Made by a program: the position numbers and the translations under genes
Notes under the pieces: generated by a model
Databases searched by the model: none
Seen by the model: the letters and a program-made list of their open reading frames with translations, nothing else
Told to the model about the DNA's origin: nothing
Shown: piece by piece, positions 1-4,782 of the stretch
Layout: every line of letters starts with the position of its first letter
Numbering within the stretch: the stretch's first letter is position 1
Source of the DNA: Alphaproteobacteria bacterium
Lineage (GTDB): Bacteria; Pseudomonadota; Alphaproteobacteria; Caulobacterales; Maricaulaceae
DNA length: 7,594 nucleotides
Reading direction: 5' to 3'
Assembly (NCBI GenBank): GCA_030428405.1
Contig: JAUIEH010000117.1
Span: forward strand, 1 to 7,594

Positions 1-274
1 CGTCGCCTTCAGCGTGAATGATCTTGATGCGCGCCGTCGCGCCGCGTTCGACGCTCACGGATGATTTCGACGTTCCGAGCGCCTTTGCGATGACGGCGCA
101 GATTGCTGCATTGGCTTTGCCGTCCTCCGGCGCTGCACGCACGCGCACTTTCAAATGCCTCAATCCGTCAGCCGCTGCGCCGGCGCCGTCGAGTTTGTCC
201 GCCTGCGCCTTGGTCGTGGCGCGCACGCGCAGCCTGACGCCGCCTTCAGCCGCCTCCACACCAGAAGCGTCCAT
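1..274 (-). CDS. DUF167 (YggU-like) family protein, 3' end beyond window
   Basis: Small soluble protein of the DUF167/YggU family, whose biochemical role is not established. Reading the minus strand from an ATG at 274 gives 91 residues before the left edge. The family hallmark is a conserved block around residues 47-57 (A-P-E-D-G-K-A-N-A-A), followed by a helix and a beta strand ending in R-I-K-I-I. The usual family length is about 75-110 residues, so only a few residues are missing. The start lies 6 bases after the yggT stop, so the two are almost certainly co-transcribed and perhaps translationally coupled. This pairing recurs in many proteobacteria, including E. coli yggT-yggU. The family call is firm; the function is unknown. 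Confidence 0.88.
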   Translation of the reverse strand, partial: MDASGVEAAEGGVRLRVRATTKAQADKLDGAGAAADGLRHLKVRVRAAPEDGKANAAICAVIAKALGTSKSSVSVERGATARIKIIHAEGD

Positions 275-280
275 CCGTCG

Positions 281-598
281 CTACGCGCCCGGAAGGCCCA
301 CGACAGCGCGAATTGCGGTCGGCAGGAGCCAGAGATTGACGAACTGGATCGTCAGCAAGAGCAGGATCGGCGTGATGTCGACGCCGCCGAGCGGCGGGAT
401 GAATGCGCGAAACGGCCGCAATAATGGCTCGGTGATGGCCTGGGTGATTCGATAGATCGTCACCACGAACTCATTCGAGCGGTTCACGACATTGAACGCG
501 AACAGCCAGCTCAAGACCGCGCCGATAATGACCACCCAGAAGAGCATGGTCAGGATCGGACTGAGGAAGAAGGCGTAGATCGCCCAAAGGATCGACAT
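281..598 (-). CDS. yggT: YggT family membrane protein
   Basis: Integral inner-membrane protein of 105 residues in the YGGT family. Homologues have been linked to osmotic or ion homeostasis and to cell or plastid division, but no activity is settled. The first helix spans roughly residues 5-38 and contains F-F-L-S-P-I-L-T. The second spans roughly residues 80-98. Between them lies the family signature P-L-L-R-P-F-R-A-F-I-P-P-L-G-G-V-D-I-T-P-I. This is a single-repeat version; double-repeat members are about 190 residues. The frame stays open upstream to 781, but that extension is arginine-rich, has no family similarity and would run back to the tRNA promoter. The ATG at 598, where the family N-terminus begins, is preferred although it lacks a clear Shine-Dalgarno sequence. 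It leads the operon with the DUF167 gene. Confidence 0.9.
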   Translation of the reverse strand: MSILWAIYAFFLSPILTMLFWVVIIGAVLSWLFAFNVVNRSNEFVVTIYRITQAITEPLLRPFRAFIPPLGGVDITPILLLLTIQFVNLWLLPTAIRAVVGLPGA

Positions 599-757
599 GC
601 CGGACACCAAGATCGCGCGGCTGCGCCGCAATTGGCGTGCTTCTAGCGTGCGCCGCCGCCTCGCGCCAAGCATGGCCGCGTTTGAATGCCTGATTGAATG
701 GTCTCTACAAGGCGGTCGACCCGCCGGCTGGGACCGAAGAGCGCAGCAAAGGCGCGC

Positions 758-786
758 TTGACCAAGCCCTTGCGCCTCCATAAAAC
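758..786 (+). promoter_or_regulatory. Probable sigma70-type promoter of tRNA-Ala
   Basis: TTGACC at 758-763 matches the -35 consensus at five of six positions. TAAAAC at 781-786 matches the -10 consensus at four of six. The spacer is exactly 17 bases. The expected start of transcription, near 793, lies about 9 bases before the mature tRNA end at 802, a normal short leader. Position, spacing and orientation all fit the tRNA; activity is inferred. Confidence 0.6.
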
Positions 787-801
787 CCGCTGCCTGACCT
801 C

Positions 802-877
802 GGGGCCGTAGCTCAGATGGGAGAGCGCTGCAATCGCACTGCAGAGGTCAGGGGTTCGATTCCCCTCGGCTCCACCA
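802..877 (+). tRNA. tRNA-Ala (anticodon CGC)
   Basis: A full cloverleaf can be folded by eye. The acceptor stem GGGGCCG pairs with CGGCTCC, with one G-U pair. The D stem is GCTC/GAGC. The anticodon stem CTGCA/TGCAG (828-832 and 840-844) encloses loop ATCGCAC with anticodon CGC at 835-837, which reads GCG alanine codons. The T arm is AGGGG-TTCGATT-CCCCT. The 3' CCA is encoded at 875-877. Total length is 76 bases. GCG is an abundant alanine codon in the neighbouring genes, consistent with a need for this decoder. The last 17 bases recur about 90 bases downstream (see the repeat entries). Confidence 0.97.
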
Positions 878-878
878 C
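861..878 (+). repeat. Direct repeat copy 1: tRNA-Ala 3' end
   Basis: The 18-base sequence TCCCCTCGGCTCCACCAC covers the second half of the T arm, the acceptor 3' strand, CCA and one following base of the tRNA gene. It is repeated exactly at 952-969, 91 bases away. Duplicated tRNA 3' ends are the usual footprint of tyrosine-integrase elements at tRNA genes, although here the interval is far too short to hold one. Confidence 0.85.
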
Positions 879-881
879 GTC

Positions 882-1012
882 CTCAAGCAGCGAAGCGGTA
901 GGACAATCAAAATTTCTGCAGCGCGGAGCCGTCGGCTTGGTTCGTGGTTGGTCCCCTCGGCTCCACCACTATTCATGGCGCTACCGCTCGCGATGCGCGC
1001 TCGCTGCTTGAG
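882..1012. repeat. Interrupted 20-bp inverted repeat around second tRNA end
   Basis: The left arm is 882-901. Its exact reverse complement is found in two blocks on the right: 981-988 (8 bases, CTACCGCT) and 1001-1012 (12 bases, TCGCTGCTTGAG). The two right-hand blocks are separated by 12 bases, CGCGATGCGCGC. Removing those 12 bases would make the inverted repeat perfect over 20 bp. The 79-base interior contains the second copy of the tRNA 3' end. A shorter competing hairpin pairs GTCCT at 879-883 with AGGAC at 900-904. The structure could form in the tRNA trailer RNA or be the remains of a small mobile or palindromic element; neither is shown. Confidence 0.7.
952..969 (+). repeat. Direct repeat copy 2: att-like tRNA-Ala 3' end
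   Basis: This is an exact 18-base copy of 861-878, including CCA. The bases to its left (GTGGTTGG) do not match the tRNA's T arm or anticodon arm, so it is an isolated tRNA tail rather than a second tRNA gene. It resembles the distal attachment site left by an integrative element after loss of the intervening DNA, or the scar of an imprecise duplication. No integrase gene is visible in the window. Confidence 0.6.
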
Positions 1013-1161
1013 CGCAGCTCGCTCTCATTCTGAATTCGCTTCGCTGTGAGCTCTGCAGGTGCGGCTTCGCGGCTGCCGCCGAACGCAGCTGGAGCCGAGC
1101 AATGCGCGAGCCGCGCGCTTATGCTCAGCAACGCTGATCCGCCGGCGCTGAGACGAGAGCC

Positions 1162-1971
1162 ATGCCGTTCGCGTTCATCGACCACACCGTCCGCACTGCG
1201 GCGCGCATGAGCCGGCGCGCTTGGCTCATTGCGCTCGTCCTTGCGATCTGGGGCGCAGGGGCGGCGCGCGCGGATGCGCTCACCGTCTTTGCAGCCGCGA
1301 GCCTGCGCAACGCGCTCGAAGAAATCGCCGCTGAATATGCGCAAGAGACGGGCGCGGAGCTGCGCGCCTCATATGCTGCGACGTCGGCGCTCGCCCGCCA
1401 GATCCAATATGGCGCGCCGGCCGACATCTTCATCTCAGCAAATGCCGACTGGATGGACCATCTCGAAGCGTCCGGCCTGATCGAAAGCGACACGCGCATC
1501 GACATTCTCGGCAATCGGCTCGTGCTCATATCGCGCGACCGCGACGCTGAGCGGATCGAAATTACACCTGATACGGACATTGTTGAGATGTTGGCCGGCG
1601 GCCGGCTGGCCATGGCCCTGATCGACGCGGTTCCAGCCGGCATATATGGCCGCGAGGCGCTGAGCGCGCTCGGGCTATGGGAGGCGGCGGTGCCATTTGT
1701 TGCGCAGACGGACAATGTGCGCGCTGCGCTTGCGCTGGTCGCGTTAGGCGAGGCGCCTCTGGGAATTGTCTATGCGAGTGATGCGGCAGCTGAACCGCGC
1801 GTGCGCGTCATCGGCGAATTCCCTGGCGCAACGCATGCGCCCATCGTTTATTCAGCCGCGATGACCCATCGATCCAACAATGCGGCCGGCGCCGAATATC
1901 TGAACTTCCTGCGCGGGCCGCAGGCGCGCGAAGTGTTCACGCGCTGGGGCTTCGACGTGATGGCGCAATAG
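1162..1971 (+). CDS. modA: Molybdate ABC transporter substrate-binding protein ModA
   Basis: Periplasmic protein that captures molybdate (or tungstate) and delivers it to the ModB permease. It has 269 residues as drawn. A signal peptide begins at about residue 16 (M-S-R-R-A-W, then a hydrophobic core) with likely cleavage after A-R-A near residue 37. The mature part opens with L-T-V-F-A-A-A-S-L, the typical ModA oxyanion-binding strand with its serine. Further family landmarks are A-A-T-S-A-L-A at 72-78, D-I-F-I-S-A-N at 88-94, D-A-V-P-A-G at 155-160, T-D-N-V at 183-186 and G-I-V-Y-A-S-D at 201-207. The start is uncertain. ATG 1162 has a weak purine-rich stretch upstream (GACGAGAG) and GC-rich third positions; ATG 1207 would give a more conventional signal peptide but has no visible ribosome site. 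modB follows 8 bases later. Confidence 0.93.
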   Translation: MPFAFIDHTVRTAARMSRRAWLIALVLAIWGAGAARADALTVFAAASLRNALEEIAAEYAQETGAELRASYAATSALARQIQYGAPADIFISANADWMDHLEASGLIESDTRIDILGNRLVLISRDRDAERIEITPDTDIVEMLAGGRLAMALIDAVPAGIYGREALSALGLWEAAVPFVAQTDNVRAALALVALGEAPLGIVYASDAAAEPRVRVIGEFPGATHAPIVYSAAMTHRSNNAAGAEYLNFLRGPQAREVFTRWGFDVMAQ

Positions 1972-1979
1972 GCGCTGCG

Positions 1980-2672
1980 ATGGGCTGGCTCGATCCGCAG
2001 GAATGGCAGGCCGTGGCTTTGTCGTTGCGCGTCGCGGTCTGGGCGACAGCGTTGAGTTTGCCGTTCGGCGTCGCTACGGCCTATGTGCTCGCGCGCTGGG
2101 AATTTCCGGGCAAATTTCTGGTCAATGTGCTGGTGCATTTGCCGCTCGTGATGCCGCCGGTGGCGACCGGCTATTTGCTGCTGCTTGCGTTTGGAACGCA
2201 GGGACCGCTGGGCGAACCGTTGTCGCAAATCGGCGTGGTGTTCGCGTTTCGCTGGACGGGCGCGGCGCTGGCGGCGGCCGTAATGGCGTTTCCGCTGATG
2301 GTGCGGCCGATCCGGCTTTCCATCGAAGCATTGGACCGCAAGCTGGAAGAAGCGGCGGCCTCGCTCGGCGCTTCGCGGCGGCGGGTGTTCTTCACCGTGA
2401 CGCTGCCTTTGATCCTGCCCGGCGTCATTGCGGGCGCGATCCTGGCGTTCGCCAAGGCCATCGGCGAGTTCGGCGCGACCATCACCTTCGTCTCCAATAT
2501 TCCGGGCGAAACCCAGACGCTGCCGAGCGCGATTTATGCGTTCTTCCAATCGCCCGGCGGGGAGGCCTCAGCCATACGCCTCATGGCGGTGTCGGTCGGA
2601 ATCGCTTTCGCGGCGTTGGTCTTGTCCGAGATATTCTCCCGCTGGGCGGCGAGGCGGATACGCCGCGCATGA
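1980..2672 (+). CDS. modB: Molybdate ABC transporter permease ModB
   Basis: Inner-membrane channel subunit of the molybdate importer, 230 residues, a normal length for ModB. Hydrophobic segments lie at about 11-38, 47-71, 92-110, 143-161 and 198-219. The cytoplasmic EAA loop that docks the ATPase is intact at about 122-149 (L-E-E-A-A-A-S-L-G-A, then L-P-L-I-L-P-G). The segment G-E-F-G-A-T at 162-167 is characteristic of ModB and the related CysT/CysW permeases. It starts 8 bases after modA, clearly in the same operon. ModC, the ATP-binding subunit usually encoded next, is not here: the stop codon overlaps an ATG (ATGA, 2669-2672) that opens only 15 codons. An ATPase must therefore be supplied from elsewhere if the transporter works. 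Confidence 0.93.
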   Translation: MGWLDPQEWQAVALSLRVAVWATALSLPFGVATAYVLARWEFPGKFLVNVLVHLPLVMPPVATGYLLLLAFGTQGPLGEPLSQIGVVFAFRWTGAALAAAVMAFPLMVRPIRLSIEALDRKLEEAAASLGASRRRVFFTVTLPLILPGVIAGAILAFAKAIGEFGATITFVSNIPGETQTLPSAIYAFFQSPGGEASAIRLMAVSVGIAFAALVLSEIFSRWAARRIRRA

Positions 2673-2750
2673 TGGCGGAAGTCGCTGAATGCTTGGCATT
2701 TTCGCCAATGCGCTAACCGGGTTTTGAGGGCTTTGGGTCATCTTGATCAG

Positions 2751-3203
2751 ATGATGCGCGCTCTCAATATCGCCGCCGCGGCTCTTCTGGCCGCTTGTGT
2801 GTTCAGCGCTCCCGTCCTCGCCGGCGGGGGCGGCGGGTCGAGCTCGTCGAGCAGCGAGAACACCTCGCGGCGCCGCGTAACAGCGTCGGAACACTATGTC
2901 GATCTGGCCGGCCTGACTGCGACGGTCACGGAAGATTTCCGCGCGCGCGGCGTGCTGCATGTCGATGCGGGTCTCGACATCCCCGACAATGCGCTGCGTG
3001 AACGCGCCGAGCACTATATGCCGCGCGTGCGCGCGTCGTGTGTCGAAGCGTTGATCGGCTATTCCGGTCGCCAATACCGACGCGGCGACGTTCCCGACGC
3101 CGAGCGCATCGCGCGCTTATTGCAGACTGCGGTCAATGACGCGCTCGGTCGCGAAGGCGCCCGCGTCGTCCTGACGATGGTGATGGTGCACAGCGGCCGC
3201 TAG
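2751..3203 (+). CDS. Small exported or lipid-anchored protein of unknown function
   Basis: Not assigned to a named family; 150 residues from ATG 2751. The N-terminus is a signal sequence of about 24 residues. Two cleavage modes are possible: after V-L-A at 22-24, or at a lipobox-like L-A-A-C with Cys16, which would make a lipoprotein. A low-complexity linker of five glycines and six serines follows (25-35). The remaining domain (about 42-150) runs strand (Y-V-D-L-A-G-L-T-A-T-V), strand (G-V-L-H-V-D-A-G-L-D-I), a long helix with R-E-R-A, and a helix ending in L-G-R-E-G-A-R-V-V-L-T-M-V. That order recalls the periplasmic FliL-like fold, but this is only a structural guess. The frame can open at a TTG at 2724 or ATG at 2754; 2751 gives a clean signal peptide. 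No good ribosome-binding site is visible. Confidence 0.7.
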   Translation: MMRALNIAAAALLAACVFSAPVLAGGGGGSSSSSSENTSRRRVTASEHYVDLAGLTATVTEDFRARGVLHVDAGLDIPDNALRERAEHYMPRVRASCVEALIGYSGRQYRRGDVPDAERIARLLQTAVNDALGREGARVVLTMVMVHSGR

Positions 3204-3215
3204 CGTGCGGTCTCG

Positions 3216-3494
3216 TCAGCCGGCCGCCTCATCCATGAAACGCGCGAGCGCGACGTCCTTATCAGTCACGCCGTCGGCGTCGTGTGTGGCGAGCGTGACT
3301 TCGACCCGGTCATAGACGTTGAACCATTCTGGATGGTGGTCCATCGAATCCGCCTTCAGCGCGACCCGCGTCATGAAGCCGAAAGCCGTGTTGAAATCCG
3401 CAAACTGAAAAGTCTTGCAGATGGCGTCGCGATCCTCAGCGACGCTCCAGCCACTAAGCGAGCCTACAGCCTTTTCGGGCGCGATCTTTTCCAT
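3216..3494 (-). CDS. phhB: Pterin-4a-carbinolamine dehydratase
   Basis: Cytoplasmic enzyme that dehydrates 4a-hydroxytetrahydropterin, recycling the pterin cofactor of aromatic amino-acid hydroxylases such as phenylalanine hydroxylase. It has 92 residues, close to the family's usual 95-115. The signature D-H-H-P-E-W at 52-57, with the active-site histidines, is intact. It is followed by the family strand V-Y-D-R-V-E-V-T-L-A-T-H-D (60-72) and the helix D-K-D-V-A-L-A-R-F-M-D (78-88). ATG 3494 has a strong ribosome site, AGGAGA at 3501-3506, six bases upstream. No hydroxylase gene is nearby. Some family members are thought to act in molybdopterin metabolism, which is notable beside modAB. Its 3' end converges on the preceding gene with a 12-base gap. 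Confidence 0.95.
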   Translation of the reverse strand: MEKIAPEKAVGSLSGWSVAEDRDAICKTFQFADFNTAFGFMTRVALKADSMDHHPEWFNVYDRVEVTLATHDADGVTDKDVALARFMDEAAG

Positions 3495-3577
3495 GCGGTT
3501 TCTCCTGATTTGACAGATTCGCGACGTCCGAATTCAGCGCGCTTTAACCGTAATCGCGGATCATGCGCGCAAGTCTC

Positions 3578-3582
3578 GGAGA
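3578..3582 (+). promoter_or_regulatory. Ribosome-binding site fixing the start at 3589
   Basis: GGAGA at 3578-3582 sits six bases before ATG 3589 and supports this as the true start of the small gene that follows. Further upstream, TTGACA at 3510-3515 is a perfect -35 hexamer on the plus strand, but no matching -10 hexamer sits at normal spacing (TTCAGC at 3533-3538 is poor), so I do not call a promoter. Confidence 0.6.
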
Positions 3583-3588
3583 TAGCGC

Positions 3589-3861
3589 ATGACCCGGTTT
3601 CTTCAATCTGAGGATAATCCGTCGGGCTTCAAGCTCGAGGAGATCCTGAGCGCACTGCGCGCGGACGTGCTCAAGCGCTGCGTACGCATCTCATCGGATG
3701 ACCGCCCCGAAGCGCTTCATGTCATGGCCAACAACATCAAGGTGCTCGAGCTTCTGACGCAGGCCATCGAGCTTGCGCACGACAACACCAAGACGCTCGA
3801 TCGATCGCTTGGCAGGCCGCGCGCAAGTGATCGCGGCGCGCCGCGCATCGGCGTCGCCTAA
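3589..3861 (+). CDS. Small conserved-looking hypothetical protein
   Basis: Function not recognised; 90 residues, soluble, with no signal peptide or membrane segment. Residues 14-33 and 44-68 look strongly helical (K-L-E-E-I-L-S-A-L-R-A-D-V-L and A-N-N-I-K-V-L-E-L-L-T-Q-A-I-E-L-A), suggesting a small helical bundle or hairpin. They are joined by a charged loop, S-S-D-D-R-P-E-A. The tail is basic and glycine-rich, ending P-R-I-G-V-A. The good ribosome-binding site and coding-like third positions make it a real gene. It is transcribed divergently from the pterin dehydratase gene with 94 bases between the starts, and converges on the membrane protein gene at 3892 with a 30-base gap. Confidence 0.78.
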   Translation: MTRFLQSEDNPSGFKLEEILSALRADVLKRCVRISSDDRPEALHVMANNIKVLELLTQAIELAHDNTKTLDRSLGRPRASDRGAPRIGVA

Positions 3862-3891
3862 ACGGCGTATCGACGGCGAAACGACGCTGAA

Positions 3892-4167
3892 CTAAGCCGC
3901 GTCGCGCTCCTGAATGACCCGAATGAGATCGCGCACGCCGTCCTGAATATCGATCAGGACGAAGAGCAGCCCCAACACGACCGAAGCCGCCATCCAGGCG
4001 ACGAAGCCGCCGATCAGCCCGCCGGCCCAGACGGGCAGCTCGTATGGAATATTGACCAGAAACTCGTCGCGCATGCCGCTCAGCACGCCCAAGGCGATGG
4101 CGGCGAAGAAGGCGAGAAAGGCGACGAAGTTCAGGGTGGCGATTACGAAAGCGCGAAAGGCGTGCAT
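3892..4167 (-). CDS. Small two-helix membrane protein, function unknown
   Basis: I do not recognise a named family. It has 91 residues with two predicted transmembrane helices: about 7-31 (F-V-I-A-T-L-N-F-V-A-F-L-A-F-F) and about 46-72 (V-W-A-G-G-L-I-G-G-F-V-A-W). A short polar loop joins them (G-M-R-D-E-F-L-V-N-I-P-Y-E-L-P). The charged C-terminal tail (74-91, D-I-Q-D-G-V-R-D-L-I-R-V-I-Q-E-R-D) is probably an amphipathic cytoplasmic helix. ATG 4167 is preceded by a purine-rich ribosome site, AGGGGAAG at 4173-4180, five bases away. It appears to be a single-gene unit, divergent from the exported-protein gene at 4323. Confidence 0.8.
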   Translation of the reverse strand: MHAFRAFVIATLNFVAFLAFFAAIALGVLSGMRDEFLVNIPYELPVWAGGLIGGFVAWMAASVVLGLLFVLIDIQDGVRDLIRVIQERDAA

Positions 4168-4192
4168 CTTGGCTTCCCCTTATTCTGCGAGC

Positions 4193-4213
4193 GCGGCGGA
4201 GACTGACCGCCGC
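4193..4213. repeat. 7-bp inverted repeat in a divergent intergenic region
   Basis: GCGGCGG at 4193-4199 and CCGCCGC at 4207-4213 form a perfect 7-bp stem with a 7-base spacer. It lies between two divergently transcribed genes (starts at 4167 and 4323). It could be an operator-like palindrome or an RNA hairpin in a 5' leader. In GC-rich DNA such a match can also arise by chance. Confidence 0.35.
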
Positions 4214-4322
4214 TGGCGGCGAGACTAGGGCGTTCGGGCGCGCCGCGCAGCCGGGCGGTCGCGTATGCTTGTGCGGCCGCGGACTTGCATCCCAGCTTCG
4301 AGCGACCAAGGATCGGAGCGGC

Positions 4323-4754
4323 ATGTCTCAGACCCGAATTCTCACCGCTGTCTTGAGCGCGGCGGCATTTGCGGCCGGTGTTTCGGCGCAAGAGCCTGAC
4401 GACGCGCGCGGCGTCATGGAAACCGGCGTGCGCATTTACGCTGGTCCGCCGGCGAGCACGCTGAGCCCGAACGTCGTCTCTGAAGGCGACGCCATTACGG
4501 TTTATCGCGACGGAGGCGGTTTGCTTGGCGGTTTGACTGCAGATCTTGACGCTCGCCCGTCGCCGCCCCAGCCGAGCGGAGCGTTGCGTACGGGGCCGCG
4601 GCTCTACGTGGTGACGAGCTCCCACGTGCCGGCTGATCTGGATGAGGATTACGGCGCCGCGCCCGAACCTGTCGTCATCGTCAGGCCGTCACGCTATGGC
4701 CGGGCGCTGGATGGACGACGGGCCGAAGACGCAGAGCGCCCTCGGCCCGATTGA
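4323..4754 (+). CDS. Exported hypothetical protein
   Basis: Function not recognised; 143 residues. Residues 1-22 form a clear signal peptide (M-S-Q-T-R, hydrophobic I-L-T-A-V-L-S-A-A-A-F-A-A, then V-S-A before Gln23), so the mature protein should be periplasmic or secreted. The mature part is rich in proline, glycine, acidic residues and arginine, with no globular domain I can name. A short motif T-G-x-R-[IL]-Y occurs twice (34-39 and 90-95), possibly a degenerate internal repeat. The C-terminus is charged and probably disordered. The frame extends upstream to 4269, but ATG 4323 is chosen because GGAG at 4315-4318 precedes it by four bases and the signal peptide starts there. Its stop lies 9 bases from the converging symporter gene. 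Confidence 0.72.
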   Translation: MSQTRILTAVLSAAAFAAGVSAQEPDDARGVMETGVRIYAGPPASTLSPNVVSEGDAITVYRDGGGLLGGLTADLDARPSPPQPSGALRTGPRLYVVTSSHVPADLDEDYGAAPEPVVIVRPSRYGRALDGRRAEDAERPRPD

Positions 4755-4782
4755 TCCTTCGGCTTACTCGGCCGATTGATCC
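4741..4782 (+). repeat. Short near-perfect direct repeat across convergent gene ends
   Basis: CTCGGCCCGATTGATCC at 4741-4757 recurs as CTCGGCCGATTGATCC at 4767-4782, differing by one C. The first copy holds the end and stop codon of the exported-protein gene. The second encodes, on the other strand, the last five residues of the symporter. No terminator hairpin with a T-run is visible between these convergent genes. Confidence 0.6.

Larger units (their letters stand above)
878..1161. other. Intergenic region between tRNA-Ala and modA
   Basis: I support no protein gene in these 284 bases; the short frames across them have no recognisable content. The first half holds the duplicated tRNA tail and the interrupted inverted repeat. 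The second half (1013-1161) is GC-rich. It contains a 6-bp inverted repeat, CTCAGC at 1124-1129 with GCTGAG at 1147-1152, ending about 10 bases before the chosen modA start. I see no convincing -35/-10 pair for modA, no clear ModE-type palindrome and no recognisable molybdenum-cofactor riboswitch. Confidence 0.6.

Noticed and set aside
599..781. N-terminal extension of the yggT frame
   Set aside because: The extra 61 residues are arginine-rich with no family similarity; they would overlap the tRNA promoter, and YggT proteins begin at the ATG at 598.
952..969. Second tRNA gene after tRNA-Ala
   Set aside because: Only the last 17 tRNA bases are present; no D arm, anticodon arm or complete T arm precedes them.
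817..1011. 64-residue frame running through the tRNA
   Set aside because: It reads through the tRNA gene and its repeat; the product is meaningless.
1124..1152. Molybdate-responsive riboswitch or ModE site before modA
   Set aside because: Only a 6-bp inverted repeat is visible; neither the riboswitch architecture nor a ModE-like palindrome can be recognised.
1125..1715. Long minus-strand frame opposite modA
   Set aside because: It is antisense to a firmly identified gene, has Ser/Ala/Arg-rich shadow composition and no recognisable domain.
1848..2549. 233-residue minus-strand frame opposite modA/modB
   Set aside because: Composition is dominated by R, Q, H and E, typical of antisense reading of a GC-rich membrane protein gene.
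2693..2708. Possible terminator after modB (TTGGC/GCCAA stem)
   Set aside because: Only a 5-bp stem with a 6-base loop and no following T-run; too weak to call.
3510..3538. Promoter with perfect TTGACA -35
   Set aside because: No acceptable -10 hexamer at 16-18 bases; a match of the -35 alone is not enough.
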